Below, piece after piece: positions 24,692 through 31,963 of a stretch of DNA of 32,213 nucleotides. Source of the DNA: Alphaproteobacteria bacterium (lineage in GTDB: Bacteria; Pseudomonadota; Alphaproteobacteria; Reyranellales; JAQSWP01); the NCBI GenBank assembly GCA_029266575.1, contig JAQSWP010000013.1, positions 1 through 32,213 on the forward strand. The letters run 5' to 3'. The number at the start of each line of letters is the position of its first letter. The stretch's first letter is position 1. Below the pieces are notes generated by a model, which was not told where the DNA came from, searched no databases, and was given only the letters and a program-made list of their open reading frames with translations. Position numbers and translations under genes: made by a program.

Positions 24692-24694
24692 GCT

Positions 24695-25615
24695 TCAGGC
24701 CTCCAGCAGGCTTTTCTTGCCGAACAAGCCGCGGGCCCGAAACGTGACGACCACGATCAGCAGAACGTACATCGACAGCAGCGACCACTCCGAGGCGTAG
24801 GCGCCGGTCAATCCAACCAGCATGCCGATAAGGATGCCGGCCGAAACCGCGCCCCAGAAACTGCCGACGCCACCCAGGACAATGATCAGGAACGCCGGCA
24901 CCACGGCATCGACACCCATATGCGGACGAATACCCCAGATCGGCGCCAGGATGATGCCGGCCACTGCGGCCAGCAGCGCGCCGAAGGCGAAGACGAACAT
25001 GCGCAGGCGGGTGAGATTGATGCCCAGCGCGCGCACGATCTCGCTGTCATGGGCGCCGGCCTTGATGATGGCGCCGTAAGGCGTGCGCTCGATGAAGAGC
25101 CAGACCAACGCGATGGCCGACACGGCAAAGGCCGCGGCGTAGAAGCGATAGGTCGACCAGATCAGGTCCCACAGGATGATGCCGCCGCTGATCGCCTGCG
25201 GCACGGGCAGCACGTAGTCGCGCGTGCCCCAGACCAGGCGGATCAGCTCCTCGATTACCATGGCGGCTCCGAAAGTGAGCAGCAGCCCGTAGAGTGGATC
25301 CTTGCCGTAAGTGCGCCGCACACAGAACTCAAGCAGCATGCCGACCAGCGCGGTCAGCAACGGCGCGAAGACCAGCGCCGTCACGTAGCGCCAGCCAAGT
25401 GGGATCGTAGTCCAGGCCTTCACCCATTCGGCCGGCAGCGGCAGATGGGCGGCAACCAGCATGAAGGAGAAATAGGCGCCTAGCGCGAACAGCGAGCCAT
25501 GCGCCAGGTTGATCTGCTCCATCAGGCCGACGATCAGCATGAAGCCCAGCGCGATCAGGGCAAAAAGCAGCCCCAAGGTCAGGCCATTCAGCAGATGGGG
25601 CAACAGATCAATCAC
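24695..25615 (-). CDS. livH: Branched-chain-type ABC transporter permease LivH
   Basis: 306 aa, about eight hydrophobic segments. It opens with LLPHLLNGLTLGLLFALIALGFMLIVGLMEQINLAHG and has the ATPase-contact loop ERTPYGAIIKAGAHDSEIVRALGIN plus VVPAFLIIVLGGVGSFWGAVSAG, all LivH hallmarks. It follows the binding-protein gene by 78 bp, a gap that holds a strong hairpin (25657-25683). Confidence 0.92.
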   Translation of the reverse strand: MIDLLPHLLNGLTLGLLFALIALGFMLIVGLMEQINLAHGSLFALGAYFSFMLVAAHLPLPAEWVKAWTTIPLGWRYVTALVFAPLLTALVGMLLEFCVRRTYGKDPLYGLLLTFGAAMVIEELIRLVWGTRDYVLPVPQAISGGIILWDLIWSTYRFYAAAFAVSAIALVWLFIERTPYGAIIKAGAHDSEIVRALGINLTRLRMFVFAFGALLAAVAGIILAPIWGIRPHMGVDAVVPAFLIIVLGGVGSFWGAVSAGILIGMLVGLTGAYASEWSLLSMYVLLIVVVTFRARGLFGKKSLLEA

Positions 25616-25656
25616 GGCCTGAAACTTCGGTCGACGGGAACGACAGGATACAGGAA

Positions 25657-25683
25657 GGCCCGGACCTTTGCAGGATCCGGGCC
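25657..25683 (-). other. Intercistronic hairpin between binding-protein gene and livH
   Basis: GGCCCGGA (25657-25664) pairs perfectly with TCCGGGCC (25676-25683), and two more pairs are possible inside with one bulge. There is no T run after it in the transcript direction, so it is probably an RNA-stabilising or attenuating element that favours binding protein over permease. The tctC-tctB junction has the same arrangement. Confidence 0.7.
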
Positions 25684-25693
25684 CCGCAATGGC

Positions 25694-26989
25694 TTAAAGT
25701 TCGAAGGTCGGAACCTGCTCGTAGGCCGCGAGCTTGCATTTCGCCGCCGCCCCGTCGTCCATCGCCGTCTTCGGTTCGGTCCAGCTGATGATCTCGTAGA
25801 GATCCGTCTTGTCCGCTGGCTTGGCGTTCTTGCGCGCCAGATAGATCGTCTGCTGCATCTGATGGGTGACCGGGTCCATATAGGCATCAAAATGCTGCAT
25901 GCGCTCGCCCGCCGACACTTTCAGGCCCTCGAGTTCCTTGATAACCTTGATGTTGTTGGTGCCACCGGCCCGCTCGATCGCGCGCAGCAATTCGCGAGTC
26001 GCCATATAGCCGTTATAGGAGACGTTGCCCGGCACGGGGATCGGGCCGTTGGGATGCGCGGCCTGCCATTTCTTGACGAACTCGGCGACGCCGGGCAGCG
26101 GCAGCTTGTGATACCAAGTGGTGCCGAAGACACCGAACAAGCTGTCCGGCGCGCCCCAGACATCGGGCCAATCCTGCTGGTTGTTGATCCAGGCGGGCTT
26201 GCCGTCGAGTTTGAGCTGCGCCACCTGTGCACGCAACGCCTTGATGTCGTCGCCGCCCACCGCCGTCGCTACCACGTCCGGCTTGGCCTGCTGGATCTTC
26301 AGCAGGTAGGAAGTGAAATCACGCGTGTTCTGCGGCACCAGCAGATTGTCCACGACGCGACCGCCACTGGCTTCGACCTGCGCTTTGGTCGCGGCCGACG
26401 TGGTGTGGCCCCAAACGTAGTCGTTGGTCAGCAGGATCCAGTTCTTGCCGACCGATTTGACGGCATTGCCGACGGTCGCCTTGGAGAAATTGGTGCCGTT
26501 GCCGTCCCAGACGAACTTGATGCGGTTGCAGTTCTCGCCCGCTTCGCTGGGCGCGCTGGAATTGGTGTTGAGGTAGAGGGTGCCGTATTTGGCGGCGACT
26601 TGGGTGATGGCGTTGGCGACGCCCGAGTGGACCGCGCCGATCAGGAAACCGCATTCCTCGCGCGTGATGAAGCGCTCGGCGACACGGCTGCCGGTGGCAG
26701 GATTGGTTTCGGTGTCAGCGGTGATCCATTCGATCTTGCGCCCGAGCACGCCGCCCTTGGCGTTGAACTCGGCGATCGCCATTTGCGCGCCGCGCAGATC
26801 GTCCTGCCCGCTGTCGCCGTACTGGCCGCTGGCATCGCAGGTGAAGCCGATCTTGATCGGCTTTTTCTGGCCTTGCGCGTAAACACGCGTGGCCTGGAAC
26901 GGTCCGAAGAAACCGACGGTGCCGGCGAGTGCTGCCGACATGGCGCTGGCCTTGATCAGCTTGCGCCGCGAAATTTTCCCATTGCCCAT
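25694..26989 (-). CDS. LivK-like periplasmic substrate-binding protein with Tat-type signal
   Basis: 431 aa. The N-terminus has a twin-arginine motif SRRKLIK (7-13), a moderately hydrophobic stretch and an AxA-like cleavage site near VYA (36-38), so it is probably exported folded by Tat. The mature part is a type I binding fold (Peripla_BP_6): IKIGFTCDASGQYGDSGQDDLRGAQMAIAEFN, GFLIGAVHSGVANAITQVAAKYG and NDYVWGHTTS. Its ligand is unknown; LivK-like proteins of this length often bind amides, urea-like or aromatic compounds. It is followed by a hairpin, then livH. Confidence 0.9.
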   Translation of the reverse strand: MGNGKISRRKLIKASAMSAALAGTVGFFGPFQATRVYAQGQKKPIKIGFTCDASGQYGDSGQDDLRGAQMAIAEFNAKGGVLGRKIEWITADTETNPATGSRVAERFITREECGFLIGAVHSGVANAITQVAAKYGTLYLNTNSSAPSEAGENCNRIKFVWDGNGTNFSKATVGNAVKSVGKNWILLTNDYVWGHTTSAATKAQVEASGGRVVDNLLVPQNTRDFTSYLLKIQQAKPDVVATAVGGDDIKALRAQVAQLKLDGKPAWINNQQDWPDVWGAPDSLFGVFGTTWYHKLPLPGVAEFVKKWQAAHPNGPIPVPGNVSYNGYMATRELLRAIERAGGTNNIKVIKELEGLKVSAGERMQHFDAYMDPVTHQMQQTIYLARKNAKPADKTDLYEIISWTEPKTAMDDGAAAKCKLAAYEQVPTFEL

Positions 26990-27050
26990 GTTTCGCTCCC
27001 TTTGCTGCGGTCGTTTGCCGCTTGTTATCGATCAGACAAAGACAAACTGC

Positions 27051-27956
27051 TCACTGCTTGCGAATGCGAACCCCGGTGACTTTTTCCTGCGCCTCGATCA
27101 GCGACCCGACCATCTTCGAGCCGAAGCCGAGGGCGGCTGCCTGCACGAAGCTCTGGTGCACGGCTTCGCCCAGGAAGCCCGGTAAATCGAGGCTCTCGGT
27201 CATGTGCGTGTAGTAGCGCAAATCCTTCTGCGCCAATGAGAGGCCAAACTGCAGGCCGCGATAGTCGCCCTGCAGCGCCTTGGACACGATCATCTGGAAG
27301 ATGCCGCTGTTGGCGCCGCCGACGCTGACCACCTTGAAGAAGTTTTCCAGATCGACGCCTGCCTTGGCGCCGGCGATCAGCGCCTCGGCGATAAGAGCGG
27401 CATGTCCCATGGCGATAAAATTGTTGATGAGCTTGGTTTTGTGACCGGCGCCCGGACCGCCGACGTGGAAGATGTTCTCGGCGAAGGTCTCGATCGCCGG
27501 CCTGATGGTGGCGAAGGCGCCAGATTCGGCGCCGACCATAACGTTCAGCCGCCCCTCTTCCGCCTCTTTCGGCGTGCGCGCCAAAGGAGCGTCGACGAAC
27601 ACCGTTCCCTTTGAAGCCAAGTCCTTATGGATGCGGGCCGAAGAGTCGGGCTCGCTGGTCGAGCAATCGACCACGATCAATCCCTGGCGCGCGCCGCTCA
27701 TCAATCCGTTGTCGCCATAGACGATGGCTTCGACCTGGGGAGAGCCGGTGACGCAGATGAAGACGATGTCACTGCCTGCAGCAACATCGGCGGGATGCCG
27801 ACTTTCGACGGCGCCAAGGGCGACCAGATCGTCAACCGGTTTGCGATTGCGATTGCCCAGAACGCGCGTGCCGAAGCCCTTCTGAACCAGGTTCTTCGCC
27901 ATGCCATGGCCCATCATGCCGACGCCGATGAAGCCGATCTTCGCCTTTGCGGTCAC
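27051..27956 (-). CDS. NAD-binding beta-hydroxyacid dehydrogenase (HIBADH-like)
   Basis: 301 aa, GTG start at 27956 with GAGGA just upstream. Rossmann loop GVGMMG (11-16), catalytic K175 in GAGHKTKLINNF, and N178/N179. The substrate loop, usually DAPVSGG in 3-hydroxyisobutyrate dehydrogenase, reads DAPLARTPKEAEEG; a related GRTS form occurs in sulfolactaldehyde reductase, so the substrate probably differs from hydroxyisobutyrate. It is the first gene of the leftward operon, divergent from rpiR across a 102-bp gap that carries two operator-like repeats. Role inferred: reducing or oxidising a small semialdehyde or hydroxyacid released by the pathway. Confidence 0.88.
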   Translation of the reverse strand: MTAKAKIGFIGVGMMGHGMAKNLVQKGFGTRVLGNRNRKPVDDLVALGAVESRHPADVAAGSDIVFICVTGSPQVEAIVYGDNGLMSGARQGLIVVDCSTSEPDSSARIHKDLASKGTVFVDAPLARTPKEAEEGRLNVMVGAESGAFATIRPAIETFAENIFHVGGPGAGHKTKLINNFIAMGHAALIAEALIAGAKAGVDLENFFKVVSVGGANSGIFQMIVSKALQGDYRGLQFGLSLAQKDLRYYTHMTESLDLPGFLGEAVHQSFVQAAALGFGSKMVGSLIEAQEKVTGVRIRKQ

Positions 27957-27970
27957 GTTTCCTCGTCTTG

Positions 27971-28014
27971 GAATTATTATTCTATTGTTTTCAAGAAATA
28001 GAATACCTATTCTA
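27971..28014. promoter_or_regulatory. Two tandem GAAT-N4-ATTC repeats: probable RpiR operators over the divergent promoters
   Basis: GAATTATTATTC at 27971-27982 and GAATACCTATTC at 28001-28012 (extended to the 7-bp arm palindrome TAGAATA-CC-TATTCTA at 27999-28014) have identical arms and spacing. They lie 30 bp apart, about three helical turns, so both would be on one DNA face. A promoter-like TTGTTT-17 bp-TATTCT (27985-28013) for rpiR overlaps the right site. The region is AT-rich against a GC-rich background. Binding by the adjacent RpiR protein is inference. A separate repeat TACAGA-A-TCTGTA lies at 28013-28025. Confidence 0.7.
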
Positions 28015-28058
28015 CAGAATCTGTAAAGACGTTTCTTGACCCTTTCAATTCCAGGCCG

Positions 28059-28910
28059 ATGCCCGCACCGCGCACCTATGAAGATCTGCGCTCCCTGATT
28101 GCCCGCAGACATCTCGAACTGTCCGACCGGTTGCGGCGTATCGCCGAATTCGCCGTGCAGCATCCCAACGACATGGCGCTGAAAACCGTTGCCGGGTTGG
28201 CTAACAGCATAGGGGTGCAGCCCTCCAGCATCATTCGTTTCGCCAACGGCTTCGGCTATGACGGCTTCAGCGAAATGCAGCAGGTGTTCCGTTCGCGGCT
28301 GGTGGCGGAAGCGACGCCAAGCTATCGCGAACGCATCGCTTCGATGCACGGCGCGCAGGCGCGAAGCAAGGGCAACGGCTCAGCCGGCGGCGAGCCTGCC
28401 GCCGTACTCAGCCAGTTCGTGGCCGACGATATCGGCGCGCTGGAAGAGCTTCACGACCGCACCGGCGAGCGCGAACTGACAAAAGCGGTCGCACTGCTGG
28501 CGCAGTCCAAAGCGATCCATTTGCTGGGCCAGGGCCGTTCCTTCCCCGTCGCCTTCTACCTACACTATGCGCTGTCGCGGCTCGACCTGCGGGCCTTCCT
28601 CGTCGACAGCCTTGCCGGCACGGCAGCGCGCCAGGCGCGCATGGCTTCGCGCGAGGATGTCGTAATCGCCATAAGCTTCAAGGATTATTCGCCCGATGTC
28701 GTGACGGCCGTCGAGGAGGTTGTCGCGCGCAAGGTGCCCGTCATTGCCATTACCGACAGCCCGCTCAGCCCGCTGGCCGCCGGCGCGAAAGTGTGCTTCG
28801 AAATCGCCGAGCGTCGCGATCGTCCCTTCCGCTCGCTGGTCGCGCCGATGTGCCTGGCGGAAAGCCTGGTGGTGTCGCTGGGGCACAGCCTGACCGCCCG
28901 CAACTCGTGA
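28059..28910 (+). CDS. RpiR/MurR family transcriptional regulator
   Basis: 283 aa. The N-terminal HTH_6 domain (about 1-80) shows SDRLRRIAEFAVQHPNDMALKTVAGLANSIGVQPSSIIRFANGFGYDGFSEMQ, and the C-terminal SIS domain (about 130-265) shows IHLLGQGRSFPVAFYLHYAL and VVIAISFKDYSPDVV for binding a phosphosugar. It is 8 bp upstream of the iolC-like gene in the same direction; an rpiR next to iolC is the usual inositol-regulon arrangement in alphaproteobacteria. The inducer would be a phosphorylated intermediate made by the kinase. It likely controls both divergent operons. Confidence 0.92.
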   Translation: MPAPRTYEDLRSLIARRHLELSDRLRRIAEFAVQHPNDMALKTVAGLANSIGVQPSSIIRFANGFGYDGFSEMQQVFRSRLVAEATPSYRERIASMHGAQARSKGNGSAGGEPAAVLSQFVADDIGALEELHDRTGERELTKAVALLAQSKAIHLLGQGRSFPVAFYLHYALSRLDLRAFLVDSLAGTAARQARMASREDVVIAISFKDYSPDVVTAVEEVVARKVPVIAITDSPLSPLAAGAKVCFEIAERRDRPFRSLVAPMCLAESLVVSLGHSLTARNS

Positions 28911-28918
28911 GACACGTC

Positions 28919-30877
28919 ATGTCGTCAGAACAAACGCAGCGCCGGTTCGACCTGATTGCGCTGGGCCGGGCGGCGGTCGACCTTTATGGCGAGCAAATCG
29001 GCGGCCGGTTGGAAGACATGCGCAGTTTCGCCAAGTATCTCGGCGGCTGTCCCGCCAACATCTCGGTCGGCGCCGCGCGGCTGGGTCTGAAGCCCGCCAT
29101 GCTGACGCGCGTCGGCGACGAGCATATGGGGCGCTTCGTGCGCGAGACGCTGGCCTCCGAGGGTGTCGATGTCGGCCACGTCAAGACTGATCCGCTGCGG
29201 CTGACCGGCCTCGTGGTGCTGGGCATTCGCGACCAGAACACGTTTCCGCTGATCTTCTATCGCGAGAACTGCGCCGACATGGCGATCGCGGCGGACGATT
29301 TCGATGCCGATTTTATTGCATCGGCAAAGGCCCTGCTGGTCACCGGCACGCATTTCACGACCACCTCCGTCGATCGCGCCAGCCGCCAGGCCATCGCCTA
29401 TGCGACGGAGGCAGGCACCAAGGTCGTGCTCGATATCGACTATAGGCCGGTTCTGTGGGGCCTGACCGGCCATGGGCTTGGCGAGGAAAGATTCATCGCT
29501 TCCGAGACTGTCTCAGCGCATTTGCAAAGCATCGTGCCCAGTTGCGACCTGATCGTCGGCACCGAGGAAGAAATTCATATCGCCGGCGGCAGCACCGATA
29601 CGTTTACTGCGTTGCGACGCCTGCGCACGCTCACGAAGGCGACCTTCGTTGTGAAGCGCGGCGCGGCGGGTTGCACCATTTTCCCCGAGGCGATCCCCGG
29701 CCGGTTCGAAGACGCGATCGACTGTCCGGGATTTCCGGTCGACGTTTTCAACGTACTGGGCGCGGGCGACGGTTTCATGGCGGGCTTGATGCGCGGCTGG
29801 CTGCGCGGGGCCGATTGGAAGGAATCCGCCGCCTATGCCAATGCCTGCGGCGCGCTCGTCGTGTCGCGCCATGGCTGCGCACCCGCCATGCCGAGTTGGC
29901 AAGAGCTTGCCCATTATCTCGAGCGCTCCGACCGCGCCACCAAGCTGCACGAAGACCCCGCCGTGCTCAGGCTTCATCGTGCAACGACGGCGCGGCAGAA
30001 CTGGCCGGAAGTGACGGCGCTGGCCTTCGACCATCGACGCCAATTCGAGGAACTGGCCTCCAGACACGGGGCGAATTCGGAAAAGATCATCCGCTTCAAG
30101 GAAATCATCGCCCAGGCCGCCGGCAACGTGCCCTCGACCGGCACCATCCTCGACGATCGATTCGGGCGCGCAGCCCTGCATCGCTTCAGCGACGGCGCAC
30201 GCTGGATCGCCCGGCCGGTGGAGCTGCCAGGAAGCATTCCCCTGGCGTTCGAAGCCGGCTCCGATATCGGCGCCGCGCTGCGGCTGTGGCCATCGTGCCA
30301 AGTCGTCAAATGCCTGGTCACTTATCGCGCCGACGATCCGGCGGATTTGCGTCAGGCGCAGGAAACCGAACTGCTGAAGCTGCAATCGGCCTGCCAGACG
30401 AACGGACTCGAATGGCTGCTGGAAATCATCCCTCCCGACCGGGGTTCCAAGGACCACGATGCAGCCATAGCGGCCGCAATCGAGCGTCTCTATGGAATCG
30501 GCATCATGCCGGATTGGTGGAAACTGCCGCCGATGACGGCTCTCGCTTCCTGGCAAGCCGTGGCCAGCATCGTGCGCAAACACGATTCCCATTGCCATGG
30601 CATTCTGATCCTGGGCCTCGATGCGGACGAGACGGCGCTGCAGAAATCCTTCGCCGCCGCCGCCGGCGAGCCGCTCGTAAAGGGCTTCGCCATCGGACGA
30701 TCGATATTCTGGGCCGTCGCCAAACAATGGTTCGCCGGCAGCGTCGACGATGCGGAAGCGATCGCGACGATCGAGAAGAACTACCGGCGCGTCCATTTGC
30801 TTTGGCAGACGGCGCGGCAGGCGGCGCAAACTCGTCCGACCACCTCGCCAAAGCACAGCAAGGCAGTCGCGTCCTAG
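28919..30877 (+). CDS. iolC: IolC-type bifunctional protein: PfkB sugar kinase fused to DUF2090 aldolase-like domain
   Basis: 652 aa. Residues about 10-335 are a PfkB/ribokinase fold: GGCPANISVGAARLG (42-56) and the catalytic signature NVLGAGDGFMAGL with D284 as base. Residues about 355-640 match the DUF2090 domain (ALAFDHRRQFEELA, GTILDDRFGR, VVKCLVTYRADDP, GFAIGRSIFWAVAKQWF), an aldolase-like barrel. The same fusion in inositol catabolism phosphorylates 5-dehydro-2-deoxygluconate and is thought to cleave it to dihydroxyacetone phosphate and malonate semialdehyde. No iolB, iolD, iolE or iolG follows; the gene ends 27 bp before the direct repeat in tRNA-Phe. The inositol assignment is therefore uncertain, while the domain assignment is firm. 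Confidence 0.87.
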   Translation: MSSEQTQRRFDLIALGRAAVDLYGEQIGGRLEDMRSFAKYLGGCPANISVGAARLGLKPAMLTRVGDEHMGRFVRETLASEGVDVGHVKTDPLRLTGLVVLGIRDQNTFPLIFYRENCADMAIAADDFDADFIASAKALLVTGTHFTTTSVDRASRQAIAYATEAGTKVVLDIDYRPVLWGLTGHGLGEERFIASETVSAHLQSIVPSCDLIVGTEEEIHIAGGSTDTFTALRRLRTLTKATFVVKRGAAGCTIFPEAIPGRFEDAIDCPGFPVDVFNVLGAGDGFMAGLMRGWLRGADWKESAAYANACGALVVSRHGCAPAMPSWQELAHYLERSDRATKLHEDPAVLRLHRATTARQNWPEVTALAFDHRRQFEELASRHGANSEKIIRFKEIIAQAAGNVPSTGTILDDRFGRAALHRFSDGARWIARPVELPGSIPLAFEAGSDIGAALRLWPSCQVVKCLVTYRADDPADLRQAQETELLKLQSACQTNGLEWLLEIIPPDRGSKDHDAAIAAAIERLYGIGIMPDWWKLPPMTALASWQAVASIVRKHDSHCHGILILGLDADETALQKSFAAAAGEPLVKGFAIGRSIFWAVAKQWFAGSVDDAEAIATIEKNYRRVHLLWQTARQAAQTRPTTSPKHSKAVAS

Positions 30878-30903
30878 GGTCGTCGAAGGGGCTACCGCTG
30901 AAA

Positions 30904-30953
30904 AGCGATGGTGCCCAGGGCCGGAATCGAACCAGCGACACTGCGATTTTCAG
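30904..30953 (-). repeat. Right copy of the 50-bp direct repeat (3' half of tRNA-Phe)
   Basis: Identical to 19864-19913. This copy is the functional tRNA-Phe 3' half plus five bases beyond the CCA. With the left copy it delimits 11,040 bp that contain exactly the liv-SDR operon, rpiR and iolC. Confidence 0.85.
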
Positions 30954-30984
30954 TCGCATGCTCTACCAACTGAGCTACCTGGGC
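30909..30984 (-). tRNA. tRNA-Phe (anticodon GAA)
   Basis: A complete 76-nt cloverleaf with encoded CCA: acceptor GCCCAGG/CCTGGGC, D stem GCTC/GAGC, anticodon stem TGCGA/TCGCA with loop CTGAAAA (anticodon GAA), variable loop GTGTC, T stem GCTGG/CCGGC with loop TTCGATT, discriminator A. It sits after yacG, a common core arrangement in alphaproteobacteria, and its 3' half is duplicated at 19864-19913. Transcripts read the opposite way give spurious peptide predictions at both copies. Confidence 0.97.
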
Positions 30985-31123
30985 GCACCGCAAACGAGCG
31001 GCCCGAACGCCATCTCGTTTTAAGTCCCGGTTGGTGCGGGACGCCAGCTTATAAAGGAGACGGCTGGACCTGTCCAGCATCCGGGGCTCAAGGGAAAAGC
31101 CTTTGCTTTCCTTGGCTTGCCGG

Positions 31124-31339
31124 TTATTTCGGCTGCGGCGGCTTCTCGCTCTGGCCCTCGCTGCCGGTGTCTTCCGGCGCCTCTTCGGTGGCAATGGCAT
31201 AGCCCTCTTTCAGCCAGCGCCCCATGTCGATCTCGGCGCAGCGTTTGGAGCAGAACGGGCGGTACTGCTCCTGGCGCGGCTTGCCGCAGAGCGGACAGGG
31301 CGCGGGCTTCACCAGCCGCAGTTTGGGCGTCGTTGCCAT
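31124..31339 (-). CDS. yacG: DNA gyrase inhibitor / zinc-binding protein YacG
   Basis: 71 aa. The four zinc cysteines are in CPLCGKP (15, 18) and FCSKRCAEIDMGRW (30, 34), the YacG signature. YacG binds GyrB and inhibits gyrase in E. coli. The acidic C-terminal tail is typical. It follows the HflC-like gene by 27 bp and precedes tRNA-Phe; together with the RNase E/G gene this is the conserved core neighbourhood of the window. Confidence 0.93.
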   Translation of the reverse strand: MATTPKLRLVKPAPCPLCGKPRQEQYRPFCSKRCAEIDMGRWLKEGYAIATEEAPEDTGSEGQSEKPPQPK

Positions 31340-31366
31340 GGGTCCTCTTAGAGCGGATTCACACGG

Positions 31367-31963
31367 TTAGTGCAGGGTCTGCACCGAGGTAATGCGCAAT
31401 TCGCCGAGCTGCAAGCCTGCCCGCTTCAGCGCCGGCGCAACGTCGGCCTGCAGCGCGGCAGCCAGAGCCTCGCGCGTCGACGCACCCCACGAAGCCGCAA
31501 CCGGCGTATTTGCGACCGCGGCGCGCAAGGCGCGTTCGATTTCGGTCTCGATCTGGCGGGCGACAAGCTCGGGCTTGGCATCGAACGTGCGCCAATAGGC
31601 GCCGGCATCGACCACCTGCCATGTGGCGCGCAATTCGAAGGTGGCGCGCGTCTTGTCGCTGCCGGCGATCGTGTGGCGGATGGTGGGCAGCGGTTGTGGC
31701 CGCAGATCGACCAGCACGATGCGGTCGAGCAGCGGAATGCGATAGACGCGGCCGGCATCGCTCACCACCCGCGTCAGCGTACCGCCGCGCAGCACCAGGG
31801 CGGCGCGGCCCGGCGCCAGCGCGGTGGTTTCGAAATACAGCACCCCCGCCAGCACCAGGCCGGAGATGAAAACCCCCAGCAAGCCCAGCCGCGTTATCAG
31901 CCGCTGGCGTCGGCGTTTGCGGAGCGCTTTCTCCTGCGCCGGGGTCAGATCGGTGGCGCTCAT
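31367..31963 (-). CDS. Small HflC-like SPFH/Band 7 membrane protein
   Basis: 198 aa. A basic cytoplasmic start (about 1-25), one transmembrane helix (about 26-46), then a Band 7/SPFH-like domain: ALVLRGGTLTRVVSDAGRVYRIPLLDRIVLVDLRPQPLP corresponds to the HflC strand-loop region, followed by ATFELRATWQVVDAGAYWR and the helical EIERALRAAVANTP. It is shorter than HflC (about 300 aa), lacking the long coiled coil. The start overlaps the RNase E/G stop as ATGA and yacG follows, so it is part of the rng-yacG operon. Possible role: membrane scaffold or protease modulator; unproven. Confidence 0.75.
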   Translation of the reverse strand: MSATDLTPAQEKALRKRRRQRLITRLGLLGVFISGLVLAGVLYFETTALAPGRAALVLRGGTLTRVVSDAGRVYRIPLLDRIVLVDLRPQPLPTIRHTIAGSDKTRATFELRATWQVVDAGAYWRTFDAKPELVARQIETEIERALRAAVANTPVAASWGASTREALAAALQADVAPALKRAGLQLGELRITSVQTLH

